Positions 52,186 to 60,489 of a stretch of DNA of 64,000 bases are shown here, in pieces. The position numbers and the translations under genes are program-made. The number at the start of each line of letters is the position of its first letter. Positions within the stretch are counted from its first letter, which is position 1. The notes beneath the pieces were generated by a model, which ran no database searches, was not told where the DNA came from, and saw only the letters and a list, made by a program, of their open reading frames with translations. Origin of the DNA: Sphingomonadales bacterium (GTDB lineage Bacteria; Bacteroidota; Bacteroidia; Chitinophagales; Chitinophagaceae); assembly GCA_016872155.1 (NCBI GenBank), contig VHBB01000002.1, positions 62,001 to 126,000 of the forward strand, in the 5' to 3' direction.

Positions 52186-52959
52186 ATGCCGTCTATCCTG
52201 AACAGGGTTGTTAAGTGTAACCCCATCAGAAAGCTCGTCTTTCTTGTGGTGGGGCTGGCCAGCTATCCGGGTCTGGCTTGGATCAACCGCTTAACGATTA
52301 GCGGCACCGAACACATCAAGGGTCTGCCCAAGCAAAAAGTATTGTTTGTAAGCAATCATCAAACCTATTTTGCAGACGTTATTACCTTCTTTCATATCTT
52401 TTGTGCGGTCAAGTGGGGTAAGCGCGATCGCTTGGGGTTGCCCTACTATTTGTTGAATCCCTTTACCCGTGTCAATTACGTGGCCGCGGTAGAGACCATG
52501 AAAAATACACTGATCTCACGCCTGTTCTTATTGGCCGGAGGCCTCACCGTAAAGAGAACCTGGAGGTCCGAAGGCAAAGATGTACGCCGAGGGCTTGACC
52601 CCTCCGACACCCGAAAGATTACCAGAGCACTCGATAAAAATTGGGTCATTACCTTTCCGCAGGGTACCACTAAACCCTTTGCGCCCGGTCGCAAGGGCAC
52701 GGCCATGATCATCAAAGAAGTTCGTCCGGTTGTAATACCGGTGGTGATCGGTGGATTTTGGCGCGCCTTTAATAAAAAGGGCCTTCGGTTTAAAAAGAAA
52801 GGAACCCGGCTTACCGTTCAGTTTAAAGCCCCTTTGCAGATCGATTACGAAGCTTCTGCCGAGCAGATCATGGAGCAGATCATGGATGCCATTGAGCAGA
52901 GTAAGCAGTATATGTTGCAAGGACGTCACCACCGTCTGGCAGTGGCGGGCAATCCTTAG
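52186..52959 (+). CDS. 1-acyl-sn-glycerol-3-phosphate acyltransferase family protein (PlsC-like)
   Basis: A 257-residue protein with an N-terminal hydrophobic segment and the motif SNHQTYFADV (NHxxxxD) near residue 62, then FPQGTTKPFAPGRKGTAMI, the EGTR-type motif variant, and VIPVVIGG. It may acylate lysophosphatidate or a related glycerolipid. The start at 52186 lies between the promoter box and the hydrophobic segment. Its stop overlaps the stop of the converging thioesterase (TTAG). Confidence 0.9.
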   Translation: MPSILNRVVKCNPIRKLVFLVVGLASYPGLAWINRLTISGTEHIKGLPKQKVLFVSNHQTYFADVITFFHIFCAVKWGKRDRLGLPYYLLNPFTRVNYVAAVETMKNTLISRLFLLAGGLTVKRTWRSEGKDVRRGLDPSDTRKITRALDKNWVITFPQGTTKPFAPGRKGTAMIIKEVRPVVIPVVIGGFWRAFNKKGLRFKKKGTRLTVQFKAPLQIDYEASAEQIMEQIMDAIEQSKQYMLQGRHHRLAVAGNP

Positions 52960-53471
52960 TCTTTCAAAAAAAGCGCTTTTAATTCCGCTGCATCATCGGG
53001 TTTCATTTTACCACCCAAGATCAGGCGTAGCTGGCGGCGCCGAAGAGCTCCCTCGAAAAGCTTTTTCTCTTCGTCGGTCTCTGTAAGCACGGCCGGAACG
53101 GGACGGGGTTTTCTATTAGGATCCAGCGCAACGAATGTGTAATAGGCTTCGTTGCTTTTGTAGCGATACTGTTGAATAAGGTCCTCTCCCCATACGCGCA
53201 AGTGAATTTCCATAGAGGTATTAAAGGCACGTGTTATCTTGGCCTCTATGTGAACGGTATTGCCTAGTTTAATGGGGTTCTCAAAAGAGATGTTATCGAC
53301 AGAGGCCGTTACGCAAGGGGCGTTGCAATGTTTTTGAGCGGCAAGTGCGGCAGCGATGTCCATCCAATACATGAGCCTTCCTCCCATCAAATTACCAAAC
53401 AGGTTGGTATCATTGGGTAGTACCAACTCGGTCATAAGCGTTAAGCTGTCAATGGCCCGTTTTGCCTCCAT
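52956..53471 (-). CDS. hotdog-fold acyl-CoA thioesterase
   Basis: A 171-residue YciA/BACH-type thioesterase. Recognised by LVLPNDTNLFGNLMGGRLMYWMDIAAALAAQKH (with the catalytic Asn/Asp of the hotdog active site), ASVDNISFENPIKLG, and the strand-rich VHIEAKITRAFNTSMEIHLRVW. Cleaves acyl-CoA; chain-length preference is unknown. A -7 box lies 13 bases before the ATG. Confidence 0.93.
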   Translation of the reverse strand: MEAKRAIDSLTLMTELVLPNDTNLFGNLMGGRLMYWMDIAAALAAQKHCNAPCVTASVDNISFENPIKLGNTVHIEAKITRAFNTSMEIHLRVWGEDLIQQYRYKSNEAYYTFVALDPNRKPRPVPAVLTETDEEKKLFEGALRRRQLRLILGGKMKPDDAAELKALFLKD

Positions 53472-53484
53472 GGTTTTGTTTTTG

Positions 53485-53492
53485 CAAAGATA
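53485..53492 (-). promoter_or_regulatory. -7 box TATCTTTG of the thioesterase gene
   Basis: TATCTTTG on the minus strand matches TAnnTTTG and ends 13 bases before the ATG. Confidence 0.58.
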
Positions 53493-53514
53493 GCACTAGC
53501 CGATCGATCGAGTC

Positions 53515-54645
53515 TTAATAGGCAGCAGCGGTCTGTAGGGGGGCAGGCGATAGTTTCTGTACATAAGGCGATGCCTTTTTCCAAAAACCAAAAAAAGAAG
53601 GGTAGTAGCGGTTCACTTGTGGAAACATCCAATCCCGAGCATCTTTAAGGCCGGGAATGTGTTGATAGGCCGGATGCTCTCTGGTAATGATGGATGGAAC
53701 CTGGTACGCGTGCGGGATCTCGCTGAACTCACCGCAATACACCTGTAGTCCTTCGATATTCTTGGCAAGTGCCAATATAAAATCAATTACTTTTTTGCTA
53801 ACGGGATATTGTGCAAAGTGTGAGGGCTCCAGCAACAGTACGCGATTGGCGGGTTCGTCGGCACGCCAAGATGGATCGAGGTGATAGTTGTGGTAAATAT
53901 GCAGGGGCAGCGAAGGATCGATAGAAGGTAGTGGGGTCGAAGGCAGTTCGGTGCGTAGTTCGGGTCTCTCTTGAGCCAGGAGTGCTTCGGGGCGCTCTAA
54001 GGTGGGTAACAGGCTGTAGTCGTGATCGAGCAACGTGTTTTTTTGTTGCGTATGGCAGTATTTATTGATGTTCTCTTGATTGCAATAGTATTTTTTTGAA
54101 GAGAAGCTACCGGCCACCCACTGCCAGCTGCAGGTATTGCTGGCCAAATCGCCATCGAGCAGATGGTAGTACATCCATTGCGAGGGCAGCTTCCAATACG
54201 ATTTACCAATATTGCATACCAGGCTGGCCGTATACATGCGAAGGTGATTGTGCATGTAACCGGTGCTGTATAGCTTTTCTATACCCAGATCGATGGCCTC
54301 GATACCGGTGCATGCCTTGGCAATGGCAGCAGGGAGTGCAGCCGTTTGCAGCGATGTTCTGTTCACGCGAATGTCATCGAACATATCATCGCCCAGTTGT
54401 TGCCACACGCGTTGAAAGTACTCGCGCCAGGCTAACTCTTGTAAGAACCGTTGCACTTCCTCAGGTTTGTACCCTTTGGCAAGCACTGCAGCAGCTACCT
54501 GACGGGTCGAGATTACCCCTCTGGATAGGTAGGGGGACAGGTAGGTAACATCGCCATCTACGTAATTGCGGGTTTGGCCATAGGCCACCGGATCTATGCG
54601 GTCGATCTTATCCCAAATAGAGGCGATATCGGTAGAAAATGTCAT
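53515..54645 (-). CDS. photolyase-like FAD-domain protein with C-terminal Rossmann-like domain (apparent circular permutation)
   Basis: A 376-residue protein that begins directly with the photolyase FAD-binding domain (about 20-195): TYLSPYLSRGVIS, FLQELAWREYF, GYMHNHLRM and DGDLASNTCSWQWVAGSF, all standard. The N-terminal alpha/beta antenna domain is missing at the front. After a Pro/Ser linker (225-245), residues 246-360 (LPLHIYHNYHLDPSW, RVLLLEPSHFAQYPVSKKV, LQVYCGEFSEI) look like such an alpha/beta domain and resemble the N-terminus of the next gene's product (AVWLVEESLFFTQYP). This suggests a permuted photolyase. Repair activity is inferred. It is 25 bp downstream of the FeS-BCP-like gene and probably co-transcribed. 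Confidence 0.82.
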   Translation of the reverse strand: MTFSTDIASIWDKIDRIDPVAYGQTRNYVDGDVTYLSPYLSRGVISTRQVAAAVLAKGYKPEEVQRFLQELAWREYFQRVWQQLGDDMFDDIRVNRTSLQTAALPAAIAKACTGIEAIDLGIEKLYSTGYMHNHLRMYTASLVCNIGKSYWKLPSQWMYYHLLDGDLASNTCSWQWVAGSFSSKKYYCNQENINKYCHTQQKNTLLDHDYSLLPTLERPEALLAQERPELRTELPSTPLPSIDPSLPLHIYHNYHLDPSWRADEPANRVLLLEPSHFAQYPVSKKVIDFILALAKNIEGLQVYCGEFSEIPHAYQVPSIITREHPAYQHIPGLKDARDWMFPQVNRYYPSFFGFWKKASPYVQKLSPAPLQTAAAY

Positions 54646-54670
54646 GGTAAAAACTTTAACAAAGACTCGG

Positions 54671-56188
54671 CTATTTAGTTGTATCGAGCTGTTTTAAAAA
54701 CTGACCGGCCAGTCGAAGGTGGGTGGCCTTTTTTTCCGGATCCATTTTATCCCAGGTCTTTAGCAGCATGCCCAGTCTAGGATTTTTTGAGAAGAAATTG
54801 CGGTGTGAATGCATAAAGCGCCAGAAGAGCCCATCCCATACGGCGGTCCAGGCCACGGTCTCTTTGTTGGGTAGGGTAAGGGTGGTCTTCTTATCCCAAT
54901 CACCCATTTTTAGCAGGTAATTGCTGCCGCTTATATAAGGCTTGGTGGTCATAATGCCACCGTCGGCAAATTGTGTCATTCCGTATACATTGGGTACCAT
55001 TACCCAGTCGTAACTATCGATAAAAAAGACCATGAACCACTCATAGACCTGATCGGGGTCGAACTCGCAGAGCAGCATAAAATTACCCAGCACCATCAGT
55101 CTTTCAATATGGTGCGTATAGGCATAGTGCTGCAGTCTTTCAATTAGAATATCGATAGGTCTGATGCCGGTGGTGCCCTTCCAAAAAGAGGTCGGGATCT
55201 TTCGGGTAAAGTTCCAATAGTTGCGGGTGCGTTGACGCACCCCCTCTCTTTCGTATACAATGCGAATAAACTCTCTCCATCCCATAATCTGCCTTCCAAA
55301 TCCTTCTAGCGAGGCCATTGAAATCTTGTGCTTGGTGGCATAGAGCGTGGCCTTGTCTAGTACCTCTTGGGGTGTTATAAGACCTATGTTAAGGGCAGGA
55401 GAAAGAACGGAGTGGTGCAGCCAGACCTGTTTTTCTTGCATGGCATCTTCGTAAGCCCCAAACTCGCTAAAGCGCTGCTCTAAAAAAAGATCGAGTTGTA
55501 CCAGCGCTTCTTGCCGGGTAACCGGGTAGCAGAAAAGATCGGTAGAGCCGGGATGCGTAGCAAAATGTTTTTTTGCGTACTGGGTGGCTTCCTTAACAAA
55601 CGAAGAGGATCTGATCGGAAAGGCCTGCGGCGCCTCTTTTCCTTTGGGGTATGGCTTTCGGTTATCGGCATCGAATGTCCATTTATCGCCAATAGGTTGA
55701 TGATCGTTCTTAAGCAGCCACTTTCGACTCTTTCGCTGCTGAATGTAGAAATCGGTTTGAAAGTAGGTCTTTCGTTTGTCGAAGTAATCGTTAACGTCTT
55801 GCATGCGGTTTAAAAAAGCCGGAGAGCTGTAGCTCGTCAATTCAATTTTTAGCGCAGCTGCCGAGCGATGCAAGCGTTTTTCGAGCCAATGGTCTACGGT
55901 ATCCACATAGTGAATGGCCGTTATTTTTTTAGCCGCTGCCGCTCGAACAAAGGCCGTTACCTCCGCCTTTTTATCGGACGCTTCTAGATACTGAACACGA
56001 TATCCTTTTTGCTCGAGAATTTGTGCATATGCTTTCATCGAAGCCCTGTGTAAAACGATCTTTTGAAGATGAAAGGGGTATTGTGTAAAGAACAGCGATT
56101 CCTCGACCAGCCATACCGCGCGGTCTTTGTGCAAGGCAGGGTGTGCCGCAAAGAGTTGGTGAGGAAAAATTAGGGTGATGGCTGCCAT
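54671..56188 (-). CDS. FeS-BCP-like cryptochrome/photolyase family protein lacking cluster cysteines
   Basis: 505 residues. N-terminal alpha/beta domain: ITLIFPHQLFAAHPAL and AVWLVEESLFFTQYPFHLQKIVLHRASM. C-terminal FAD domain: FGRQIMGWREFIR, YTHHIERLMVLGNFMLL, VYEWFMVFFIDSYDWVMVPNVYGMTQFADGG and KPYISGSNYLLKMGDW, all typical of the PhrB-like (6-4) photolyases with a [4Fe-4S] cluster. However, only Cys220 and Cys374 occur, and the region after SNYLLKMGDW that normally carries a CxxC and a third Cys has none. The cluster must be lost. Start at 56188 chosen because the longer frame crosses the divergent SDR gene. Confidence 0.9.
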   Translation of the reverse strand: MAAITLIFPHQLFAAHPALHKDRAVWLVEESLFFTQYPFHLQKIVLHRASMKAYAQILEQKGYRVQYLEASDKKAEVTAFVRAAAAKKITAIHYVDTVDHWLEKRLHRSAAALKIELTSYSSPAFLNRMQDVNDYFDKRKTYFQTDFYIQQRKSRKWLLKNDHQPIGDKWTFDADNRKPYPKGKEAPQAFPIRSSSFVKEATQYAKKHFATHPGSTDLFCYPVTRQEALVQLDLFLEQRFSEFGAYEDAMQEKQVWLHHSVLSPALNIGLITPQEVLDKATLYATKHKISMASLEGFGRQIMGWREFIRIVYEREGVRQRTRNYWNFTRKIPTSFWKGTTGIRPIDILIERLQHYAYTHHIERLMVLGNFMLLCEFDPDQVYEWFMVFFIDSYDWVMVPNVYGMTQFADGGIMTTKPYISGSNYLLKMGDWDKKTTLTLPNKETVAWTAVWDGLFWRFMHSHRNFFSKNPRLGMLLKTWDKMDPEKKATHLRLAGQFLKQLDTTK

Positions 56189-56243
56189 ACAAGAGATTCT
56201 ATAAACAATTGATCGAGGTAATTGTTCTTTTTCAAATCTTTCT

Positions 56244-56960
56244 ATGGAATCCATTAAGGGTAAGCAGATCTTATTGACCGGTGCGACCGGAGGCATTGGA
56301 GCGCAAACGGCAAGAATGTTGTCGGCGGGGGGTGCTCGTCTTTTCTTAACGGGCCGCAATCCCGAGCGATTGAGCGCACTGGCAGCCGAATTGAACTTGC
56401 CGGCCTCGCAATATTATTGTGCGGAACTCTCGAGTGAGTCTCAGGTTAACGCCCTTCGGCAACACTATTTTTCTGTATTCTCGGGCATCGATATACTTAT
56501 AAACGCAGCTGGCGTGGGTATTATCCGCCCCATTGAACAATTGTCGGAGTCCGACCTCTTGCAAAGCCTTCAGTCAAACCTGATCGCTCCTTTTTTATTG
56601 GTCAAATCTTTTTTGCCTGCCATGAAAGAAGTCAAAAAGGGTCTGATCATCAATATTCCCGGTGTCTTAGGAAAAGTGCCCATGGCCGGCGCTGCTGCTT
56701 ACTGCGCCGCTAAGTATGGGTTGGTGGGTATGATGCAAAGTATTCGAGAAGAGGTCAAGCGCACCGAGATACGATTTACCAATATTTATTTGGGTGGGGT
56801 AGATTCTGCTTTTTGGGATACGATCGATCTGCGCGTTCAGCGCGATAAGATGATCCAGTCCGAAGAGGCCGCTCGTGCCATCTGGTTTCTATGCCAGCAG
56901 CCGGCCAGCGGGGTGGTGAGCGAGATGGTACTGCAGCCGTTCAATCACCAGGCTATTTAA
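56244..56960 (+). CDS. SDR-family oxidoreductase with Ser-to-Gly at the catalytic triad position
   Basis: A 238-residue short-chain dehydrogenase fold. The NAD(P) motif TGATGGIG is at 12-19, NAAG at 87-90, and the active-site Tyr153 and Lys157 (YCAAK) are intact. The catalytic Ser expected 13 residues before Tyr is Gly140 (IINIPGVLGKVP). It may still bind cofactor and have altered activity, or act as a structural member. Divergent from the photolyase-like genes; downstream gene is proline dehydrogenase with a 86-bp gap. Confidence 0.9.
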   Translation: MESIKGKQILLTGATGGIGAQTARMLSAGGARLFLTGRNPERLSALAAELNLPASQYYCAELSSESQVNALRQHYFSVFSGIDILINAAGVGIIRPIEQLSESDLLQSLQSNLIAPFLLVKSFLPAMKEVKKGLIINIPGVLGKVPMAGAAAYCAAKYGLVGMMQSIREEVKRTEIRFTNIYLGGVDSAFWDTIDLRVQRDKMIQSEEAARAIWFLCQQPASGVVSEMVLQPFNHQAI

Positions 56961-56991
56961 TTTTTTGCTCCTTAATCCGAAGCCCAAGTTT

Positions 56992-56999
56992 TATTTTTG
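56992..56999 (+). promoter_or_regulatory. -7 box TATTTTTG of the proline dehydrogenase gene
   Basis: TATTTTTG matches TAnnTTTG and lies 47 bases before the ATG at 57047. Confidence 0.48.
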
Positions 57000-57046
57000 C
57001 GCAGTCTCACGAGGCTCCTGCGCGGGCCCGATACAAACTGCTTGCC

Positions 57047-58282
57047 ATGTCGCTGCCAGATCCTTTGATCTCTTTTGAAAATACCCAGTATGCCTTCGAA
57101 TACAAATCGGATGCTTCCCTTCGAAGGGCCCGATTTCTTTTTTCGCTCATGTCCTATTCGTGGCTGGTGTCACTGGGCACCCGCTTAACACCCTGGGCTA
57201 TTCGAGTGGGTCTTCCCATTAAAGGGCTGTTGCGTAAAACACTTTTCGCGCAATTTGTGGGCGGAGAGACCTTGGAGGGTACCAAGCCTGTTACCACAAC
57301 GCTTAGTCAATATGCTGTTCAGGTCATCTTGGACTATGGGGTCGAGGGAAAAGAGGGCGAAGAGAACTTCGACCATGCCACAGCGCAGTTTGGGCAAGTT
57401 ATTGACTATGCCGCTTCGGTCTCGTCCATTCCCTTTATGAGCATCAAGGTAACGGGGTTCGCTCGTTTTGCCTTGCTCGAGCAGGTGCACCGACAGATGG
57501 GGGTACAAGAGGGGAACATTCTCGATCGTTATCAGCAAACAATAGCAGCGCTGGAGCCTCCTCTCAACATCGAATGGCAAAAAGTAGTTGATCGGGTCCG
57601 TCATCTTTGTGCCCGCGCCGCTCAACAAAAGATCGGCATAGCCATCGATGCCGAAGAAAGTTGGATCCAAGCGCCTATCGACGCCCTGGCCCTGCTCATG
57701 ATGGAGCAATTCAACGGAGGGGTACCTGTTGTGTACAATACGATACAGCTGTATCGGCTCGATCGTTATCAGTTCTTGCAAGATTGTACGGCGATCGCCG
57801 CTGCAAAAAAATATATACTCGCTGTAAAACTGGTGCGAGGGGCCTATATCGAAAAGGAGCGCAAGCGGGCTCAAGAAATGGGATACCCTTCTCCCATTCA
57901 TGCCGATAAACAGGCGGTAGACAGGGACTATGACCAATCACTTCGCCATTGTATTGATCGGATTGAGGGTACTGCCATTATTGTGGCTTCGCATAACGAG
58001 CACAGCAATCTGTTGGCTACCCAGCTTGTTCAACGAAAGGGACTTTCGCTGCGCCACCCGCACATTCATTGGAGTCAGCTATATGGAATGAGCGATAATA
58101 TTACCTTTAATTTATCGAAGGCCGGTGCCAGCGTTAGCAAGTACCTCCCCTTTGGTCCGCTCGAAGATGTGATTCCTTACCTGATGCGCCGTGCACAAGA
58201 AAATACCGCTGTTAAGGGACAGACCGGTCGTGAATTGGGGTTAATTCAAAAAGAGTTGGACAGAAGAAGGCATTCGGCTTAA
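57047..58282 (+). CDS. proline dehydrogenase
   Basis: A 411-residue monofunctional ProDH that oxidises proline to pyrroline-5-carboxylate with FAD. Signature residues: [23 protein letters not shown] (substrate and FAD contacts), [21 protein letters not shown] and [19 protein letters not shown]. The N-terminal 100 residues are an extra helical part seen in Bacteroidota members. The start at 57047 avoids a 52-residue extension into the SDR gene. Its stop codon overlaps a near-consensus promoter box for thyA. Confidence 0.93.
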   Translation: MSLPDPLISFENTQYAFEYKSDASLRRARFLFSLMSYSWLVSLGTRLTPWAIRVGLPIKGLLRKTLFAQFVGGETLEGTKPVTTTLSQYAVQVILDYGVEGKEGEENFDHATAQFGQVIDYAASVSSIPFMSIKVTGFARFALLEQVHRQMGVQEGNILDRYQQTIAALEPPLNIEWQKVVDRVRHLCARAAQQKIGIAIDAEESWIQAPIDALALLMMEQFNGGVPVVYNTIQLYRLDRYQFLQDCTAIAAAKKYILAVKLVRGAYIEKERKRAQEMGYPSPIHADKQAVDRDYDQSLRHCIDRIEGTAIIVASHNEHSNLLATQLVQRKGLSLRHPHIHWSQLYGMSDNITFNLSKAGASVSKYLPFGPLEDVIPYLMRRAQENTAVKGQTGRELGLIQKELDRRRHSA

Positions 58283-58286
58283 TTTG
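58279..58286 (+). promoter_or_regulatory. thyA near-consensus -7 box TTAATTTG overlapping the ProDH stop
   Basis: TTAATTTG differs from TAnnTTTG at position 2, overlaps the stop codon of the proline dehydrogenase gene and ends 4 bases before the thyA ATG, the same geometry as the def box. Only a tentative call. Confidence 0.35.
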
Positions 58287-58290
58287 CGGT

Positions 58291-59085
58291 ATGCAACAGT
58301 ACCATCAGCTGCTACGCTATATTTTGGAGCATGGGGTCGAAAAGACAGATCGTACCGGCACGGGTACGCAAAGTGTGTTTGGATACCAGTTTCGGTTTAA
58401 CCTAGAAGAAGGATTTCCACTGGTCACGACCAAAAAATTGCATCTTAAAAGTATCATCTACGAACTTCTTTGGTTTTTAAAAGGAGAGACCAATATTGCT
58501 TACCTCAACGAAAACGGCGTAAGTATTTGGGATGAATGGGCCAATGAGCAGGGCGAACTGGGTCCCGTTTATGGAAAGCAGTGGCGTAGTTGGGAAGGAA
58601 AGGATGGAAAGGTGGTCGACCAGATCAACGACTTGATTACCCAGATCAAGACCAATCCCGATAGTCGCAGGTTGATCGTAAGCGCTTGGAATGTGGCCGA
58701 ACTGCCCGCTATGGCACTCATGCCTTGTCATGCCCTGTTTCAATTCTATGTGGCCAATGGCAAGCTTAGCTGTCAACTCTACCAGCGAAGTGCGGATGTT
58801 TTTTTGGGTGTTCCATTTAACATTGCCTCCTATGCCTTGCTCACGCATATGATCGCACAGGTCTGTGGGCTGGGGGTGGGCGATTTCGTCCATACGTTCG
58901 GCGATGTGCACATTTACAATAACCATCGCGAGCAAGTGTCGTTGCAGTTAAGTCGAGAGCCTTATCCGTTGCCTACATTGCAGATCAATTCGGCCGTCAA
59001 TGATATTTTTTCATTTCAGTACCAAGATTTCTCTTTGCTGAATTATCAGCACCATCCTGCCATCAAGGCGCCTGTTGCCGTATAA
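58291..59085 (+). CDS. thyA: thymidylate synthase
   Basis: Methylates dUMP to dTMP with methylene-tetrahydrofolate. 264 residues, exactly the size of E. coli ThyA. Motifs: [19 protein letters not shown], the nucleophile Cys in [37 protein letters not shown], and [14 protein letters not shown]. Followed 42 bp later by folA, whose product regenerates the folate it oxidises. Confidence 0.98.
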   Translation: MQQYHQLLRYILEHGVEKTDRTGTGTQSVFGYQFRFNLEEGFPLVTTKKLHLKSIIYELLWFLKGETNIAYLNENGVSIWDEWANEQGELGPVYGKQWRSWEGKDGKVVDQINDLITQIKTNPDSRRLIVSAWNVAELPAMALMPCHALFQFYVANGKLSCQLYQRSADVFLGVPFNIASYALLTHMIAQVCGLGVGDFVHTFGDVHIYNNHREQVSLQLSREPYPLPTLQINSAVNDIFSFQYQDFSLLNYQHHPAIKAPVAV

Positions 59086-59127
59086 AACGCTTGCAAAGAG
59101 AACGATCGTACAAAAAAACCAGTTTGC

Positions 59128-59625
59128 ATGATTCAATCCCTGGTAGTCGCAGCCGCCTCTAACCATGCCATTGGCAAGGCGGGGGCGCTTCCGTGGCAAC
59201 TGCCTGCCGATCTGCGGCATTTTAAAAATATTACTTGGGGGCTACCGATCATCATGGGTAGAAAGACCTATGCCTCGCTTACCGGTCCCTTGCCCGGTCG
59301 TACCAATATTGTACTGACGCGCAGCAAAGACTGGACGCCCGGCCATGAGCAAGTGCATGTGGTTGCTTCGCCCGAAGAGGCCTTGCAAAAGGCCAGATCG
59401 ATCTTTGCCAACGAGGTGATGATAATCGGGGGTGGCGAGATATACTCTATTTTTTTACCAACCGCAAGTCGGATCTACCTAACCCGGGTCGAGGCCGAGC
59501 CGGAGGCTGATACTTTTTTTCCGGCGCTTGATGCCAACGAGTGGAGACTGCGGCAGCAGCTTCGCCAAGAAGCCGACGCCAAGAATGCGTACAATTATAG
59601 CTTTGAGATCTGGGAGCGCATTTAA
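59128..59625 (+). CDS. folA: dihydrofolate reductase
   Basis: 165 residues. Reduces dihydrofolate with NADPH. Motifs: VAAASNHAIGKAGALPWQLPADLRHFKNIT at the N-terminus (with the catalytic Asp), GLPIIMGRKTYASL, and the NADP loop MIIGGGEIYSIFL. No trimethoprim-resistance feature was assessed. Confidence 0.96.
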   Translation: MIQSLVVAAASNHAIGKAGALPWQLPADLRHFKNITWGLPIIMGRKTYASLTGPLPGRTNIVLTRSKDWTPGHEQVHVVASPEEALQKARSIFANEVMIIGGGEIYSIFLPTASRIYLTRVEAEPEADTFFPALDANEWRLRQQLRQEADAKNAYNYSFEIWERI

Positions 59626-59634
59626 TACTATCTT

Positions 59635-60435
59635 ATGTATTCTTTATTAAGTACTTGTGTAGATTATCTACAATTTTACACAAGTTCTTTTCCAGCCAGT
59701 GGTCATGGCATTCACTCTCCATTTGCTTATAGTTTTGCCCGCGATATATTGTGCGATAAGACGCCCTATTTGGAGTATGAGCGCTGGCACCGTTGGTATG
59801 GGGAACTGCGCCGTGACCAAACCTTACTGCCCGCAGCCACCTTGGGCGCGGCATCGACAACAGCTCCGGGTCGCGCTTTTAGAACCGTGGCCGACCTGGC
59901 TTCTCGGGTCGCTAAGCCTCCGCGTGCGGGGCAGTTACTTTATCGCCTGGCCCTGCATAACAAACCCGCGCATGTGCTGGAACTCGGCACATCATTGGGG
60001 CTTAGTACCGCCTGGTTTTCGCTGGCCAATCCGGCTTCTCGGATCACGACCATCGAGGGCAATGCAGCGATCGCCAACAGGGCCAGCCTGCATTTCAAAA
60101 ATTGGGGACTCAGTAACATCGACCTGGTCAACGATAATTTTGATGATTGTCTTTCCTCGGTTGTGGACAGCCTTCCTACGATCGATCTGGTCTTCTTAGA
60201 TGGCAATCATCAACAGATACCTACGCTTCGCTACTTTGAGCAGGTCTTGGTCAAAAAACATGCAGACACAATTATTATCGTGGATGATATTTATTGGAGC
60301 CCGGGCATGAAGGCCGCCTGGCAAGCCATTAAGCAACATCCCGACGTGCGCTGCACCATCGATCTATTTCAGTTCGGCTTGGTTTTTTTTAATGCCGCCT
60401 TTAGGGAGCCGCGCCATTTCTCTATCCGGTTTTAA
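59635..60435 (+). CDS. class I SAM-dependent methyltransferase
   Basis: A 266-residue protein. An N-terminal helical segment (about 1-95) precedes the Rossmann fold: motif I VLELGTSLGLST (120s), the acidic TTIEGN loop, and LVFLDGNHQQIPTLRYF with a post-I Asp. The metal-coordinating pattern resembles O-methyltransferases of the caffeoyl-CoA group but the substrate is unknown. It follows folA by 9 bp on the same strand. Confidence 0.87.
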   Translation: MYSLLSTCVDYLQFYTSSFPASGHGIHSPFAYSFARDILCDKTPYLEYERWHRWYGELRRDQTLLPAATLGAASTTAPGRAFRTVADLASRVAKPPRAGQLLYRLALHNKPAHVLELGTSLGLSTAWFSLANPASRITTIEGNAAIANRASLHFKNWGLSNIDLVNDNFDDCLSSVVDSLPTIDLVFLDGNHQQIPTLRYFEQVLVKKHADTIIIVDDIYWSPGMKAAWQAIKQHPDVRCTIDLFQFGLVFFNAAFREPRHFSIRF

Positions 60436-60489
60436 TCGCTACCTTAGATCCCTCTTCTTACAACAACTTTTTTAGAACAAATTATTTCT

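Noticed and set aside
57185-57937. 250-codon reading frame antisense to proline dehydrogenase
   Set aside because: It is a mirror of a well-supported gene and has no signal, start context or motif.
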